DNA from: Chloroflexota bacterium
Lineage (GTDB): Bacteria > Chloroflexota > UBA6077 > FW602-bin22
DNA length: 64,000 nt
Direction of reading: 5' to 3'
Assembly (NCBI GenBank): GCA_004297775.1
Contig: SCUE01000027.1
Location: 1-64,000 of the forward strand
The translations under genes were made by a program, and so were the position numbers. The first letter of the stretch is position 1. Each line of letters begins with the position of its first letter. This document shows, piece after piece, positions 19,532-29,407 of this stretch. The notes under the pieces were generated by a model, which searched no databases, was not told the DNA's origin, and saw only the letters and a list, made by a program, of their open reading frames with translations.

Positions 19532-20833
19532 CTAGGCGACGGTCAGTGCGCCAACCGAGGTGCCATAGACACCACCGCTGGACTGCCCATGCCAGTCCTC
19601 CGCCCGAGCGTACGTGGTCCAGGAACCACGCGCGCCTGGCGAGAAGTTGAGCGAGTAGGTGAGCGTCTGGCTCGTCACACCAACACCACCAGACTCACGA
19701 TCGGCCGCGGTCTGGGCCGAGATTGAGATCGTGCTGCTGATCAGATAGATGCCAGACAGGCCCGATGACGCGGCGCCACCGTTGGTAACCGCCGCGGTGC
19801 TGAACATCGCCGACTCACGAGATGAGTCGTAGAAGCCCCACGCGGAGACACCGTTCTGGAAGCCACCGTTTGTGCGGCCCTGGTAGGTACCAATCCGGAA
19901 CCAATCGCCATTCGAATTGACGAAGATCAACTGCTGGCTATTCAGGTCACCGTCAGCGTCCGTGCTGACCTGAGTCACGGTGTACGCGCTCTGCGCGTAC
20001 TTCGTGCCGGTCGCATTCGTGACATTGGCGGCTGTCTGAGCCGGCGCCGTGCCACTCAACGTGATGGCCGCGCCACCGGTGCTGGTGGTATCGGCCGACG
20101 CCACCGCGTCGAAATAGCTGTAGTTGGTGCGCGTCACACCGAATGGTCCGTTAGTATCGACCGCGACGGGGTAGGTCTCACCGCTCTGGCGGACTGAGAG
20201 CACGCCCGCGCCGAAGCCTTCCTGGGCGAGGCCCCAGCGACTCGAAACCGCCAACTGCGCGGTGCCGTTGTTTGAACCACCAGCGCTGCCTCGCGCTGTG
20301 ACCGAGACAGAATCGACCGTGAGCGCCGGGCGATTCGTGCCGCTTCCCAGGTAAACGTACGAAGCCGCGTACGCCGGGGAGGCTGTCGCGGTGTTATCAG
20401 TGACCGTCGCAACAATGAGGGTCGCGCCGCGACCTGGCACGTAGTTATACACGTGCCATACCGGTGTCGAACCGGCCGACGATCCCGTTGCGTGGTTGTT
20501 CAGCGCGTAGATCCAGAAGAAGTCGTTCTGTGCGCGGTGCCAGTACTGCTGATACAAAGTGCGAACAGGCGTGGCCGGCTGCCCCAGCGCAGTACCGATC
20601 ACCGTGTAGCTCGCCGTGTAGATAAGCGGCGACCCAACCTTCACTGTCGCCGAGTTGAAAGTACCGGCGACATTCGAGCCATTCAAGATGCCTCGGCTCG
20701 ATGTGGACTGCTGCCACAGCGTCGTGTCAGACGTGTACGCGAAGGCCGATGCCGAGTAGAGAACCGCGCTGACGATTAACGCCACCAGCGCGAGCCCGAT
20801 CCCGAAAGGCCTCCAGGACTTGGAACGATTCAA
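19532..20833 (-). CDS. secreted protein of unknown function (Ser/Thr/Gly/Ala-rich, beta-type composition)
   Basis: TTG start at 20833 preceded by AGGAGGACCCTAC; N-terminus LNRSKSWRPFGIGLALVALIVSAVLYSASAFA|YTSD is a signal peptide. Track start at 20950 probably too long. Confidence 0.75.
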   Translation of the reverse strand: MNRSKSWRPFGIGLALVALIVSAVLYSASAFAYTSDTTLWQQSTSSRGILNGSNVAGTFNSATVKVGSPLIYTASYTVIGTALGQPATPVRTLYQQYWHRAQNDFFWIYALNNHATGSSAGSTPVWHVYNYVPGRGATLIVATVTDNTATASPAYAASYVYLGSGTNRPALTVDSVSVTARGSAGGSNNGTAQLAVSSRWGLAQEGFGAGVLSVRQSGETYPVAVDTNGPFGVTRTNYSYFDAVASADTTSTGGAAITLSGTAPAQTAANVTNATGTKYAQSAYTVTQVSTDADGDLNSQQLIFVNSNGDWFRIGTYQGRTNGGFQNGVSAWGFYDSSRESAMFSTAAVTNGGAASSGLSGIYLISSTISISAQTAADRESGGVGVTSQTLTYSLNFSPGARGSWTTYARAEDWHGQSSGGVYGTSVGALTVA

Positions 20834-21003
20834 GTAGGGTCCTCCTGAAGCTTGGACAACTGCGAATTTCCGAGTGAAAACCGGTTTTGAATTCATGTGG
20901 TGGTACAGATCGCACGCCTTCGCGATCGGCCTCATCCCTCCTCTCGCCATGTTCTAGAGAACGCGCGCCAACCGGCCGCGTCTCTGGACGCAACCAATAA
21001 CGC

Positions 21004-21032
21004 ACTATATGCGCGGGTCGTTACGGTGTCAA
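21004..21032 (-). promoter_or_regulatory. consensus housekeeping promoter TTGACA-N17-TATAGT
   Basis: Plus strand actata (21004-21009), 17 bp, tgtcaa (21027-21032); reads toward the secreted-protein gene. Confidence 0.75.
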
Positions 21033-21046
21033 CGCGAAAACCGTTG

Positions 21047-21538
21047 TTATCGTAGACTTGACGCGATCCGAACCATTTCATCCGCCGCGACGTCGCCCGC
21101 GACGAGATGGTAGACGCCTCCGACGCGCCAGAACAGCCGCCATTCGAGCAGTCGATCATCCTCGCGAATGGCCATGAGCGTCGCCATACGTCCCTGAATC
21201 AGCATTTCGTTATCGATCGGTGGAGTGTCGAATTCCTCACTCGGTTGAATCGCCAGGATATAGAAGCCCTGGCCGGTTGCCATCGAGTATCGCTGAACCA
21301 CGAACGGCGCGCCCATCTGGGTGGACCATTCCACCGCGGCCAGTTTGGCACCTTCAGGCGCGTAAGCCGGCTGCCTGACACGGAACGGCACCGCGGTTCT
21401 GGCCTCGGCGACCGTACCCGTCGCGAGTATTCCTTTGAATTCGGGCGGAGGCGGCGGTCCAGCACAGGCCGCGGTCGCCAACGCCACGGCCGAGACGACC
21501 AGCGCGCGGCCCATCCGGCGTCGCCAAGCCACTGTCAT
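21047..21538 (-). CDS. small lipoprotein, paralogue A
   Basis: MTVAWRRRMGRALVVSAVALATAACAGPPPP lipobox; ATG 21538 overlaps the upstream TGA (ATGA). Confidence 0.65.
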   Translation of the reverse strand: MTVAWRRRMGRALVVSAVALATAACAGPPPPPEFKGILATGTVAEARTAVPFRVRQPAYAPEGAKLAAVEWSTQMGAPFVVQRYSMATGQGFYILAIQPSEEFDTPPIDNEMLIQGRMATLMAIREDDRLLEWRLFWRVGGVYHLVAGDVAADEMVRIASSLR

Positions 21539-21978
21539 TCGACGAACTCGATCACATCGAGCGGCGCCCAACCGGTGAACGGCCCCGCGTCGATCCGCAC
21601 CCAGCCGGATGGCGTCTGCTCCTTCGCATCCCAGGTTCGCCCGACGCCGACCAGCCCGATCTGGGGCAGCCGCTGCGCATCCGCGCGCGGCGCCTCGAGC
21701 AGCCAGTAATCGGCCTTCACACGCACCTTCGATCCGCGCGGCGTGAATCCTCCGGCAACGCGCGTGGGCGTCGCGCCACGATTCACGACGATCGGCTTCT
21801 GGGGCGGCGCGGCGACGCCAGGCCTCGCAACGAATGGCGTTGGCATCGGCGTCGCGGTCGGACCGACCGGCGCACACGCCGCGACGAGCAGGGCAACGAT
21901 TGCCGCGCCGCCCACCGCAATGGGTCGTGTCGCCCTACCGCGAGTCGCTGGATCCCGCGGCCCCCGCCAACTCATCAC
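21535..21978 (-). CDS. lipoprotein with SH3-like C-terminal region
   Basis: AIVALLVAACAPVGPTATPMPTP lipobox; KVRVKADYWLLEAPRADAQRLPQIGLVGVGRTWDAKEQTPSGWVRIDAGPFTGWAPLDVIEFVE. Confidence 0.6.
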   Translation of the reverse strand: MMSWRGPRDPATRGRATRPIAVGGAAIVALLVAACAPVGPTATPMPTPFVARPGVAAPPQKPIVVNRGATPTRVAGGFTPRGSKVRVKADYWLLEAPRADAQRLPQIGLVGVGRTWDAKEQTPSGWVRIDAGPFTGWAPLDVIEFVE

Positions 21979-22068
21979 AATCGCGGCCAGTCGCAGTGTG
22001 CCGTTACGCCCGCCAAAGCTTCTCGACCCATTCGCTTCGTGTACCCCGTTGGCTCAATCGTGGCCTGA

Positions 22069-22602
22069 TTATGTCGCGCCCGGCCTCTTCACGCCGCGCG
22101 CCAACCGGACGAGATCGTCGGTCGGTATCGCACCCGCGATGAGATAGTCCATGTTGTCGCGCGTCCAGTAGAGCTCGGTCGGCAGTGGTCGACCGCTCGC
22201 GTCGTTCTTGACCAGGAGCTTGGCAGGTCCACCGTCCAGGTCGACGTCGACCGCCTCAGCCGGGAAACCCGGTGCCGTCTGCGCGGGACGCTGCCGCAGC
22301 AGAAACCGCGCGGGACCGACCGCGAACTCCAAATCGACCGTCGGGGGCTGCGTATTCACGACGAATACGCGAGCCAGTCGCGCGTTGGAGGGCATATCAC
22401 GCGGCAGCGAAAGGCGAATGCGCAGATCGGCTTCGGCTTTGACGAGTTCGCGCTCCAGAGTCTCGGCCGCAATCGTGGGGGTCGCCGGTATCTCCGTGGG
22501 CGTCGGCAGAGCCGCGCAACTAACCGTGGCGATGGCTGCCGCGACAGCCACGGTAATCCCGAGGCTGACTCTCGGACCGAACAGACGGATTCCCACGGCC
22601 AA
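22069..22602 (-). CDS. small lipoprotein, paralogue B
   Basis: AVAAAIATVSCAALPTPTEI lipobox; C-terminus resembles that of the 21047-21538 protein. Confidence 0.65.
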   Translation of the reverse strand: MAVGIRLFGPRVSLGITVAVAAAIATVSCAALPTPTEIPATPTIAAETLERELVKAEADLRIRLSLPRDMPSNARLARVFVVNTQPPTVDLEFAVGPARFLLRQRPAQTAPGFPAEAVDVDLDGGPAKLLVKNDASGRPLPTELYWTRDNMDYLIAGAIPTDDLVRLARGVKRPGAT

Positions 22603-22699
22603 GCATGCTGCAATAGTTCGGGCGACCTATGCCAGTCATGGCGAGGAAGTTCCAGTCGGCGTTCAACAAATGACCGCCCGATACACAATTGGCGCGTGA

Positions 22700-24220
22700 G
22701 TGGAATCGACGTGGCTCGGGGTTAGGTTGCGGGAAGAGTTTCGTCGTCTGGGTAGTGCGACCGCGATCTACGGCGTAGGCACCGTCCTGACAAGAATGAC
22801 CGGGCTGCTCACGCTGCCATTGTTCACGCGATTGCTGACGCCAGCCGACTACGGCGCGGTAGCGATGCTTTCCCTCATCTCGATGGTGGCGACTCCGATC
22901 TTCGGTGTCGGGATAGGCGTTGCACTGGGAATCGTGTATAGCCAGCAATCAAGCGAAGCCGATCGCGTTCGCGTTGCGCGCGTTGCGACGACGATCAGTG
23001 TTATCACGGCCGCGACTTTCTTGGTCATCGGCTTTGCACTGCGCGATGGGCTCGCGGTACTTCTCGTACCCGAGATCCCAGGAACCGATCTCGTCACGAT
23101 CGCGGTAGTGTCGACGACCGTCGGAATCCTCGGAATTCCGCTGCGCGGCACGATCCAGTTGCGCGGTCAGGCGGCGGCGTTTGCCGGTATTGGCTTCGCC
23201 ACCGCGCTATTGGCGCTGGCTACGCATCTTACGCTGGTCGTTGGTTTGCGAATGGGCGTGATCGGTCTCATGTCTGGGACGATTGTCGCCCAGGCAGTCG
23301 GAACGCTTGCCGCCTGGCGATTGGCAATGCGCCGCACCGGACTCGCTTGGGACACATCCGTGGCGCTCAGCTTACTTAGGCTCGGTTTGCCGATGGTGCC
23401 GTCGTTCGCCAGTGTGTTCGTCATCGGACAGGTGAGTCGATACGTACTCCGTTACACGCACGGAATCGATGCGGTCGGCATCTTTTCCGTCGGCGCGAAC
23501 ATCGGCATGACGCTTGGCCTCGCGACCGGCGCCTTCGCATCCGCCTGGACCCCGTACTTCCTGGCTCTCCGCGATCGACCCGACACATCGCGACTTCTGT
23601 TCGGCCGCGTCACGACGTATTACGTCTGGATTACCGGTGGAATGAGCCTACTCTACTTTTTCTTTGCCCCGACGGCGATGGACGTGCTGGTCGCTGAACC
23701 GTACAGGCAAGGCTACATCGCGATCGGATACGCGGCATCCGCCCAGTTTTTCACCGGTCTATTCGGTTTGCTGATGCCCGGGCCCTACTTCGCCGACGAT
23801 GTCAAGAGCGTCGCGATCACCCAAGGTATTGCGGCAGTGGTCGCCGTCTGCTTGGCGGTTATCCTGATTCCGCCGCTAGGCCTGATCGGTGCCTGCGTGG
23901 CCACGGCGACCGCGGGCCTTGCGTTATGCGTGACTCAGGCGGCCTGGAATTGGAAGATGCGCCATCGGTATCTGACAATACACTACGAAACGGGCCGCTT
24001 GACCGTGTTCGGACTCGCGTACGTCGGTGCCGTATTGTTGTTCTCCGCGCGGCCGTGGATTCATGCGATTCCTGACGTCGTGGCGGGGTTGTCCGCGACC
24101 GTCGCGCTCGCGGTGTTGATCACAGTTCTGACAAGCGCCTCAGAGCGCCGGGTTGCCTTCTATATCGCCCGCGGGCGATATAGATCGCTGCGGCAGCTTC
24201 GGTCAATTGTCCGCTATTAG
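22700..24220 (+). CDS. polysaccharide flippase (Wzx/MATE-like)
   Basis: AIYGVGTVLTRMTGLLTLPLFTRLLTPADYGAVAMLSLISMVATPIFGVGI; about 12-14 TM segments. Confidence 0.9.
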   Translation: MESTWLGVRLREEFRRLGSATAIYGVGTVLTRMTGLLTLPLFTRLLTPADYGAVAMLSLISMVATPIFGVGIGVALGIVYSQQSSEADRVRVARVATTISVITAATFLVIGFALRDGLAVLLVPEIPGTDLVTIAVVSTTVGILGIPLRGTIQLRGQAAAFAGIGFATALLALATHLTLVVGLRMGVIGLMSGTIVAQAVGTLAAWRLAMRRTGLAWDTSVALSLLRLGLPMVPSFASVFVIGQVSRYVLRYTHGIDAVGIFSVGANIGMTLGLATGAFASAWTPYFLALRDRPDTSRLLFGRVTTYYVWITGGMSLLYFFFAPTAMDVLVAEPYRQGYIAIGYAASAQFFTGLFGLLMPGPYFADDVKSVAITQGIAAVVAVCLAVILIPPLGLIGACVATATAGLALCVTQAAWNWKMRHRYLTIHYETGRLTVFGLAYVGAVLLFSARPWIHAIPDVVAGLSATVALAVLITVLTSASERRVAFYIARGRYRSLRQLRSIVRY

Positions 24221-24422
24221 GTCGCAGCCGTCGTCGCGCAGCTGCGCAAATTCATCGCAGTGTTCGATCGAGTCAGGGGCTGCGTAAGGGTCAGTCGATC
24301 GCGCCACCAGGCGTACAGCGCGCGGCCAGGATCAGCCTCAGCCGGTTCCGCATGCTCCCGGTCCGGCAGTGCCAAGAGGCGGCGCAGGACCGCGGGGGTC
24401 CGGCAGCGCTCGGCAAAGAAAG

Positions 24423-25508
24423 TCAGCAGCGAAGCGCGCCTGTGTCCTGGAGTGCGCGGTGTATCGCCGCTGCGACATCGCGCGAGAAGGCCGCAGAATA
24501 ATGGATGGGATCAACGTAGAGGTTTTCGTGCCTACCGCGCTGCATCTCGCCTAGCCACAGGGTATTCGGCGGACCGGGTGCGATCGACTCGTACGCAAGT
24601 CCGGCCCGCCGGTGTTCCGCGAATGCGCCGACAAAGCCATCCTTGAATAGGTGATCGCTCATGTCGTACCCGTAAGTCGGAATCGGCTGCCAGACATGGA
24701 GCGTCCGCGATCCAAACGCCGACGCTGCCGCGTCCACCAAACGGCGATTGCGCTCCCATCGTTCCACGACCACGCCAACCGCGGTGTCGTCCGCCGCCTG
24801 GGTTCGCACTGCGCGGACCAGCGGCAGATCGGCAAGGGCACCAACCAGTTGGCGGGGCGTCTTCTTTGCCATTAGGTTCTTGAGGTCGGGCGCATACTTG
24901 ATTTCGCCATTCCAGAAGTACAAGTCATTGAGCCCATCAAGGAACACCGCGACGTGAGGAACGACACCCTGGTTAAGCAAAACCTCGAACAGCAGGCGTT
25001 CCTGCAAAGACCAGTAGCTCCCTCGCCCGAAGTTGTAGACGTGGACCGGGCGTCCGCAATAGTCGGACGCGATCCGATGGAGGTGAGAAGCGATGGTCTG
25101 ATCGTCGGGCAGCCCTGTTCCGAACGTGGTCGAGCCGCCGAACAAGAACACCGCGTCCGTCTCGGGCGGCCAAGGCCCCTGCCCAGCAGACACTCGGAAG
25201 CCGGCCGGAACGATATTGACGTACCGCCCGCCGATCGGACTCTCGCGGAAGCCGGTGACCTGCTCGTACTCGTACGATATCCCGCCGGTGCGCTGCGCAG
25301 TCACGGCTTCGGCCAAGAGCGTCGCGATCTCGGCGTCGGCCATTCCGGGATATGCGAGCCGCGCCCGCTCCCACCCGTATCGCAGTGCACCGGCGGGTTC
25401 CGGCCGATCCGTTAGCGCGAACCATGCGGCGGCGGCAAGGTTCAGCGCGATGAAGGCGAGGATCGTGTTGGCGACCAGGATTGCCGCACGAACGTATAGC
25501 GCACGCAT
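24423..25508 (-). CDS. SGNH/GDSL-hydrolase-like membrane-anchored protein
   Basis: N-terminal TM; FLFGGSTTFGTGLPDDQTIASHL, VYNFGRGSYWSLQERLLFE, DGLNDLYFWNGE, DPIHYSAAFSRDVA. Confidence 0.75.
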   Translation of the reverse strand: MRALYVRAAILVANTILAFIALNLAAAAWFALTDRPEPAGALRYGWERARLAYPGMADAEIATLLAEAVTAQRTGGISYEYEQVTGFRESPIGGRYVNIVPAGFRVSAGQGPWPPETDAVFLFGGSTTFGTGLPDDQTIASHLHRIASDYCGRPVHVYNFGRGSYWSLQERLLFEVLLNQGVVPHVAVFLDGLNDLYFWNGEIKYAPDLKNLMAKKTPRQLVGALADLPLVRAVRTQAADDTAVGVVVERWERNRRLVDAAASAFGSRTLHVWQPIPTYGYDMSDHLFKDGFVGAFAEHRRAGLAYESIAPGPPNTLWLGEMQRGRHENLYVDPIHYSAAFSRDVAAAIHRALQDTGALRC

Positions 25509-25734
25509 TGCGCGAGTCTACCAGCCACCCTGACGGGTGTACGACGTCCGGAAAGGAGGACGTAGTGAACCTCCCGAGCCGATTGATCAGATATCGATGT
25601 AACTACACTCTCCATCTCCGCGTTCGTCCTGGCACGCGTCAGCGCGGGTCTCGGCGCGATAGCTTCGATGGGGTCGCACAATTCAGGGCGATAGGTCTCC
25701 CGGCGCAGCGGCCGAATCGGTTTCGATCGACGAC

Positions 25735-26490
25735 GTGCGCTCGTTCTGGGAACGGAACCCCGTCAGCGTGAGCGCGATCGGCGACGCGCCCGGCACGCCG
25801 GAGTACTTCGTCACCTATGACCGGATGCGCGAGCAGAAGGAGTCGGTTCGCTTCTCCGCGTGGCTCCACGAATACGATCGCTTCGCCGGCCGGTCGGTCC
25901 TCGACGTCGGCTGCGGAAACGGCTATGTCCTGGCGCACTACGCTCGATTGGGCGCTCGTGTGACCGGAATTGACATCACCAGAGCTGGCATCGACATTTC
26001 GCGGCAGCGCTTTGAACTGTCCGGACTGCGCGGCGATTTCGTCGTCGGCAGCGCCGAAGACTTGCCATTCCCTGACGCCACGTTCGACTGCGTCTGTTCG
26101 ATGGGCGTTCTGCATCACATCCCTCGAACTCAGCGCGCCATCGACGAAATCCACCGCGTCACGCGTCAAGGCGGCCGGCTCATCGTGATGTTCTACCACC
26201 GAAATTCGGCCCGCTTTCGGTTCGCGATGCGTCGCGTCAGCGCCGCCACCGGCAAGCCCGTCGCGCAGTTGGTCAACGAGGTCGATGGCGCCGCCAATCC
26301 GCTCGGAGTCGCCTACACCGGCGAAGAACTGCGCGCGATGCTGTCCTCGTTTCGGCAGGTTGAAACGTTCGCCGGCCAGTTGCAGGGATGGCACCTTCTC
26401 CCGCGCGGCGGTCGATGGATTCCTCGCTTTGTGCTCGATGCCCTGGCGCCCCGTTTGGGCTGGCTACTGTACGCTCGAGGCTACCGATGA
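25735..26490 (+). CDS. class I SAM-dependent methyltransferase
   Basis: SVLDVGCGNGYVLAHYARLGARVTGIDITRAGIDISRQ, DCVCSMGVLHHIPRTQRAIDEIHRVTRQGGRLIVMFYHR. Confidence 0.9.
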   Translation: MRSFWERNPVSVSAIGDAPGTPEYFVTYDRMREQKESVRFSAWLHEYDRFAGRSVLDVGCGNGYVLAHYARLGARVTGIDITRAGIDISRQRFELSGLRGDFVVGSAEDLPFPDATFDCVCSMGVLHHIPRTQRAIDEIHRVTRQGGRLIVMFYHRNSARFRFAMRRVSAATGKPVAQLVNEVDGAANPLGVAYTGEELRAMLSSFRQVETFAGQLQGWHLLPRGGRWIPRFVLDALAPRLGWLLYARGYR

Positions 26491-26546
26491 TGCTCACCGT
26501 GGTGTCCAGTCCCGGCACGCGCGAACGACAGCCCGAATAACTCCCG

Positions 26547-28472
26547 ATGTGCGGTGTCGGCGCGATCGTTCGGCTTGATGGGAGACCGGGACCTCACATG
26601 GAGCCCAGCCTGCGGGCGATGAATCGCTTGCAGGCCCATCGCGGACCGGACGGCGAGGCAACCTGGCACCATCCGCGGGGCCACGTCGGCTTCGCCCACA
26701 CTCGCCTGGCGATCATCGACCTCGACACGGGCGACCAACCGATGATCGATCCGCGCGGAAACGTCATCGCCTTCAACGGCGAGATCTACAACTATCGGGA
26801 ACTCCGCGACGAACTGGGCCGCGACCGATTTCGGACGAAATCCGACACCGAGGCGATCCTGGCCGGGTACGAGCGATGGGGCGTCGACGTACCGAACCAC
26901 CTGCGTGGGATGTTCGCCTTCGCCCTCTGGGACGATGCCAGCCAATCGCTGTTCTGCGCGCGCGATCGATTTGGCATCAAACCCCTGTACTACGCGGTCG
27001 TCGATGGCGTTTTGTACGTCGCATCTGAAACGAAGGCGCTGTTACCGTTTCTACCGAGTATCGAAACCGATCCCGATGGGCTCAAGGACTACCTGACGTT
27101 CCAGTTCTGCCTGGACGGCAAGACGCTGTTCAAGGGCGTGCGCGAGGTTCCGCCGGCTCACATCCTGATCGCGCGCGGCGGAACGATCAGCATTCGTCGC
27201 TATTGGGACGTCTACTACCATCTCGATTGGGACCACACCGAGCGCTACTTCACGGAGCGCATTCGCGAACTCCTGGCCGATTCGGTTGACTTCCATCTGC
27301 GGGCCGATGTTCCGGTCGGGGCGTACGTCAGCGGCGGACTCGATTCGAGCACGATCGCGGCACTGGCGGCCCGTCAATCGAGCGAACCGTTTCTCGGATT
27401 CACGGGTCGGTTCGCCGAGAGTCCCGAGTTCGACGAGAGCCACTACGCGCGCGAACTCGCCGAGCGCGAGCGGTTCGCCCTCCACGAGACGACGATCGAT
27501 CGATCGGACTTCATCGCGTCGATCGAGAAGGTCATCTACCACCTCGACTACCCGGTGGCCGGCCCCGGTTCGTTCCCGCAGTTCGTCGTTTCGCGCGTGG
27601 CGGCCCAGCACCGAAAGGTCGTTCTCGGCGGTCAGGGCGGCGACGAGATCTTCGGCGGCTACGTTCGTTACCTCGTGGCCTACTTCGAACAGTGCATCAA
27701 GTCCGCCATCGACGGGACGATGCACAACGGCAACTTCGTCGTGACCTACGAATCGATCATCCCGAATCTGGAGTCGCTCCGACAGTACAAACCGATGTTG
27801 CGCGAGTTCTGGCGCGACGGTTTGTTCGAAGACCTCGATCAGCGCTACTTCCGCCTCGTCGATCGGTCGACCACGCTCGGCGACGTCGTTCGTTGGGACG
27901 CACTCGGCGACTACTCACCGTTCGAAACGTTCAAAGGCGTCTTCCGGGGCTCGAACGTCGGCCGGGAGTCGTACTTCGACCTGATGACCCATTTCGACTT
28001 CAAGACTTTGTTGCCGGCACTCCTCCAGGTGGAGGACCGCATGGCGATGGCGCACGGACTCGAGTCGCGGGTTCCGCTGCTCGACCATCCGTTGGTCGAG
28101 TTCGCCGCGACAATACCCTCAAACGTCAAGTTCAAGAATGGCGAAATGAAACATGCCTTCCGTCTGGCGGTCCGCGACGACATGCCATCGTCCATCGTCG
28201 AACGTAAAGACAAGATGGGGTTCCCGGTTCCGCTGGCCGATTGGCTGGCGCGACCTGGGCCGGTCCGCAATTTCGTGAGCGACGTATTCTCATCTTCGTC
28301 GGCGCGTACACGGGAATTCGTCGATGGGGATCGCGTCGTCTCGCTGATCGGCCGGGAGCAGCGTTTTGGCAGAATGCTCTGGGGACTGCTCAGCCTGGAG
28401 TTGTGGCAGCGGACATTCCACGATCAGGCCGCGAAATATCGCAATGCGGTCACCCAGGAGGCACATCCGTGA
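26547..28472 (+). CDS. asnB: asparagine synthase (glutamine-hydrolysing)-like amidotransferase, copy 3
   Basis: MCGVGAIVRLDGR, HRGPDGEATW, YVSGGLDSSTIAALAARQ, LGGQGGDEIFGGYVRY. Confidence 0.92.
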   Translation: MCGVGAIVRLDGRPGPHMEPSLRAMNRLQAHRGPDGEATWHHPRGHVGFAHTRLAIIDLDTGDQPMIDPRGNVIAFNGEIYNYRELRDELGRDRFRTKSDTEAILAGYERWGVDVPNHLRGMFAFALWDDASQSLFCARDRFGIKPLYYAVVDGVLYVASETKALLPFLPSIETDPDGLKDYLTFQFCLDGKTLFKGVREVPPAHILIARGGTISIRRYWDVYYHLDWDHTERYFTERIRELLADSVDFHLRADVPVGAYVSGGLDSSTIAALAARQSSEPFLGFTGRFAESPEFDESHYARELAERERFALHETTIDRSDFIASIEKVIYHLDYPVAGPGSFPQFVVSRVAAQHRKVVLGGQGGDEIFGGYVRYLVAYFEQCIKSAIDGTMHNGNFVVTYESIIPNLESLRQYKPMLREFWRDGLFEDLDQRYFRLVDRSTTLGDVVRWDALGDYSPFETFKGVFRGSNVGRESYFDLMTHFDFKTLLPALLQVEDRMAMAHGLESRVPLLDHPLVEFAATIPSNVKFKNGEMKHAFRLAVRDDMPSSIVERKDKMGFPVPLADWLARPGPVRNFVSDVFSSSSARTREFVDGDRVVSLIGREQRFGRMLWGLLSLELWQRTFHDQAAKYRNAVTQEAHP

Positions 28473-29407
28473 AGGCACTGATAACCGGCGGAGCCGGGTT
28501 CATCGGATCTCATCTCGCCGATCGATTGCTCGATCGCGGCGACGAGGTCCTCGTGATCGACAACTATGCGACCGGACGCCGCGACAACCTGAAGCCACGG
28601 TCCGGACTGACTATCGTGGAGAACACGATTGCCGACGGTCAGGTCGTCGACGACGCGATCGGGTCATTCGGTCCTGACATCGTTGTCCACGCGGCCGCCT
28701 CGTACAAGGATCCGGACAACTGGGCGGAGGACAGCCGGGCGAATGTCCTCGGGACCGCGAATGTCGTTCGCGCATGCATGAAGCGCGGCGTCGGTCGGAT
28801 CATCTACTTCCAGACCGCGCTCTGCTACGGCCTCCAGCCGATCGAGCGGCCGATCACGCTGAATCATCCCTTGCACCCGGAAGCCAGTAGCTACGCGATC
28901 AGCAAGACCGCCGGCGAGCAGTACATCCGACTGAGCGGCCTGAACTGGCTGTCGTTCCGGCTCGCGAATGCCTACGGTCCGCGAAACCTGAGTGGGCCAC
29001 TGCCGACGTTCTTCCAGCGACTCACGAGCAATCGGCCGTGTTTCGTGATGGACACCCGACGCGATTTCATCTACGTCCACGATCTGGTTGACTGCGTTCT
29101 GCGGGCGATCGCGAAATCGGCGCTCAATGGCGCCTATCACATCTCTTCCGGCGCCGATTTTTCGATCAACGAGCTGTTCGATGCGGCGCTGAAGGCCCTG
29201 AACATCACCCTCGAAAAGCCGGTCGAAGTTCGGCCGCGTGGCGCCGACGATGCTTTCACGATCCTACTCGATCCTTCGCGTACGATCACGGATCTCGGAT
29301 GGCGTCCAACGACATCCCTGACCGACGGCGTGGCGGCGGCGATCGCGTACTACCGCGAGTATGGAATCGCCGAGACATATACCCACTTGCGGATCGACAA
29401 GCATTGA
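28469..29407 (+). CDS. NAD-dependent nucleotide-sugar epimerase/dehydratase
   Basis: VKALITGGAGFIGSHLADRLLDRGDEVLVIDNYATG; GTG 28469 overlaps the asnB TGA (GTGA). Track start 28241 is over-extended. Confidence 0.9.
   Translation: MKALITGGAGFIGSHLADRLLDRGDEVLVIDNYATGRRDNLKPRSGLTIVENTIADGQVVDDAIGSFGPDIVVHAAASYKDPDNWAEDSRANVLGTANVVRACMKRGVGRIIYFQTALCYGLQPIERPITLNHPLHPEASSYAISKTAGEQYIRLSGLNWLSFRLANAYGPRNLSGPLPTFFQRLTSNRPCFVMDTRRDFIYVHDLVDCVLRAIAKSALNGAYHISSGADFSINELFDAALKALNITLEKPVEVRPRGADDAFTILLDPSRTITDLGWRPTTSLTDGVAAAIAYYREYGIAETYTHLRIDKH

Noticed and set aside
25565-25771. Possible short ORF after AAAGGAGGACGTAGTG
   Set aside because: Good SD but the peptide (VNLPSRLIRYRCNYTLHL...) is Arg-rich with no recognisable features and overlaps the methyltransferase start; insufficient support.
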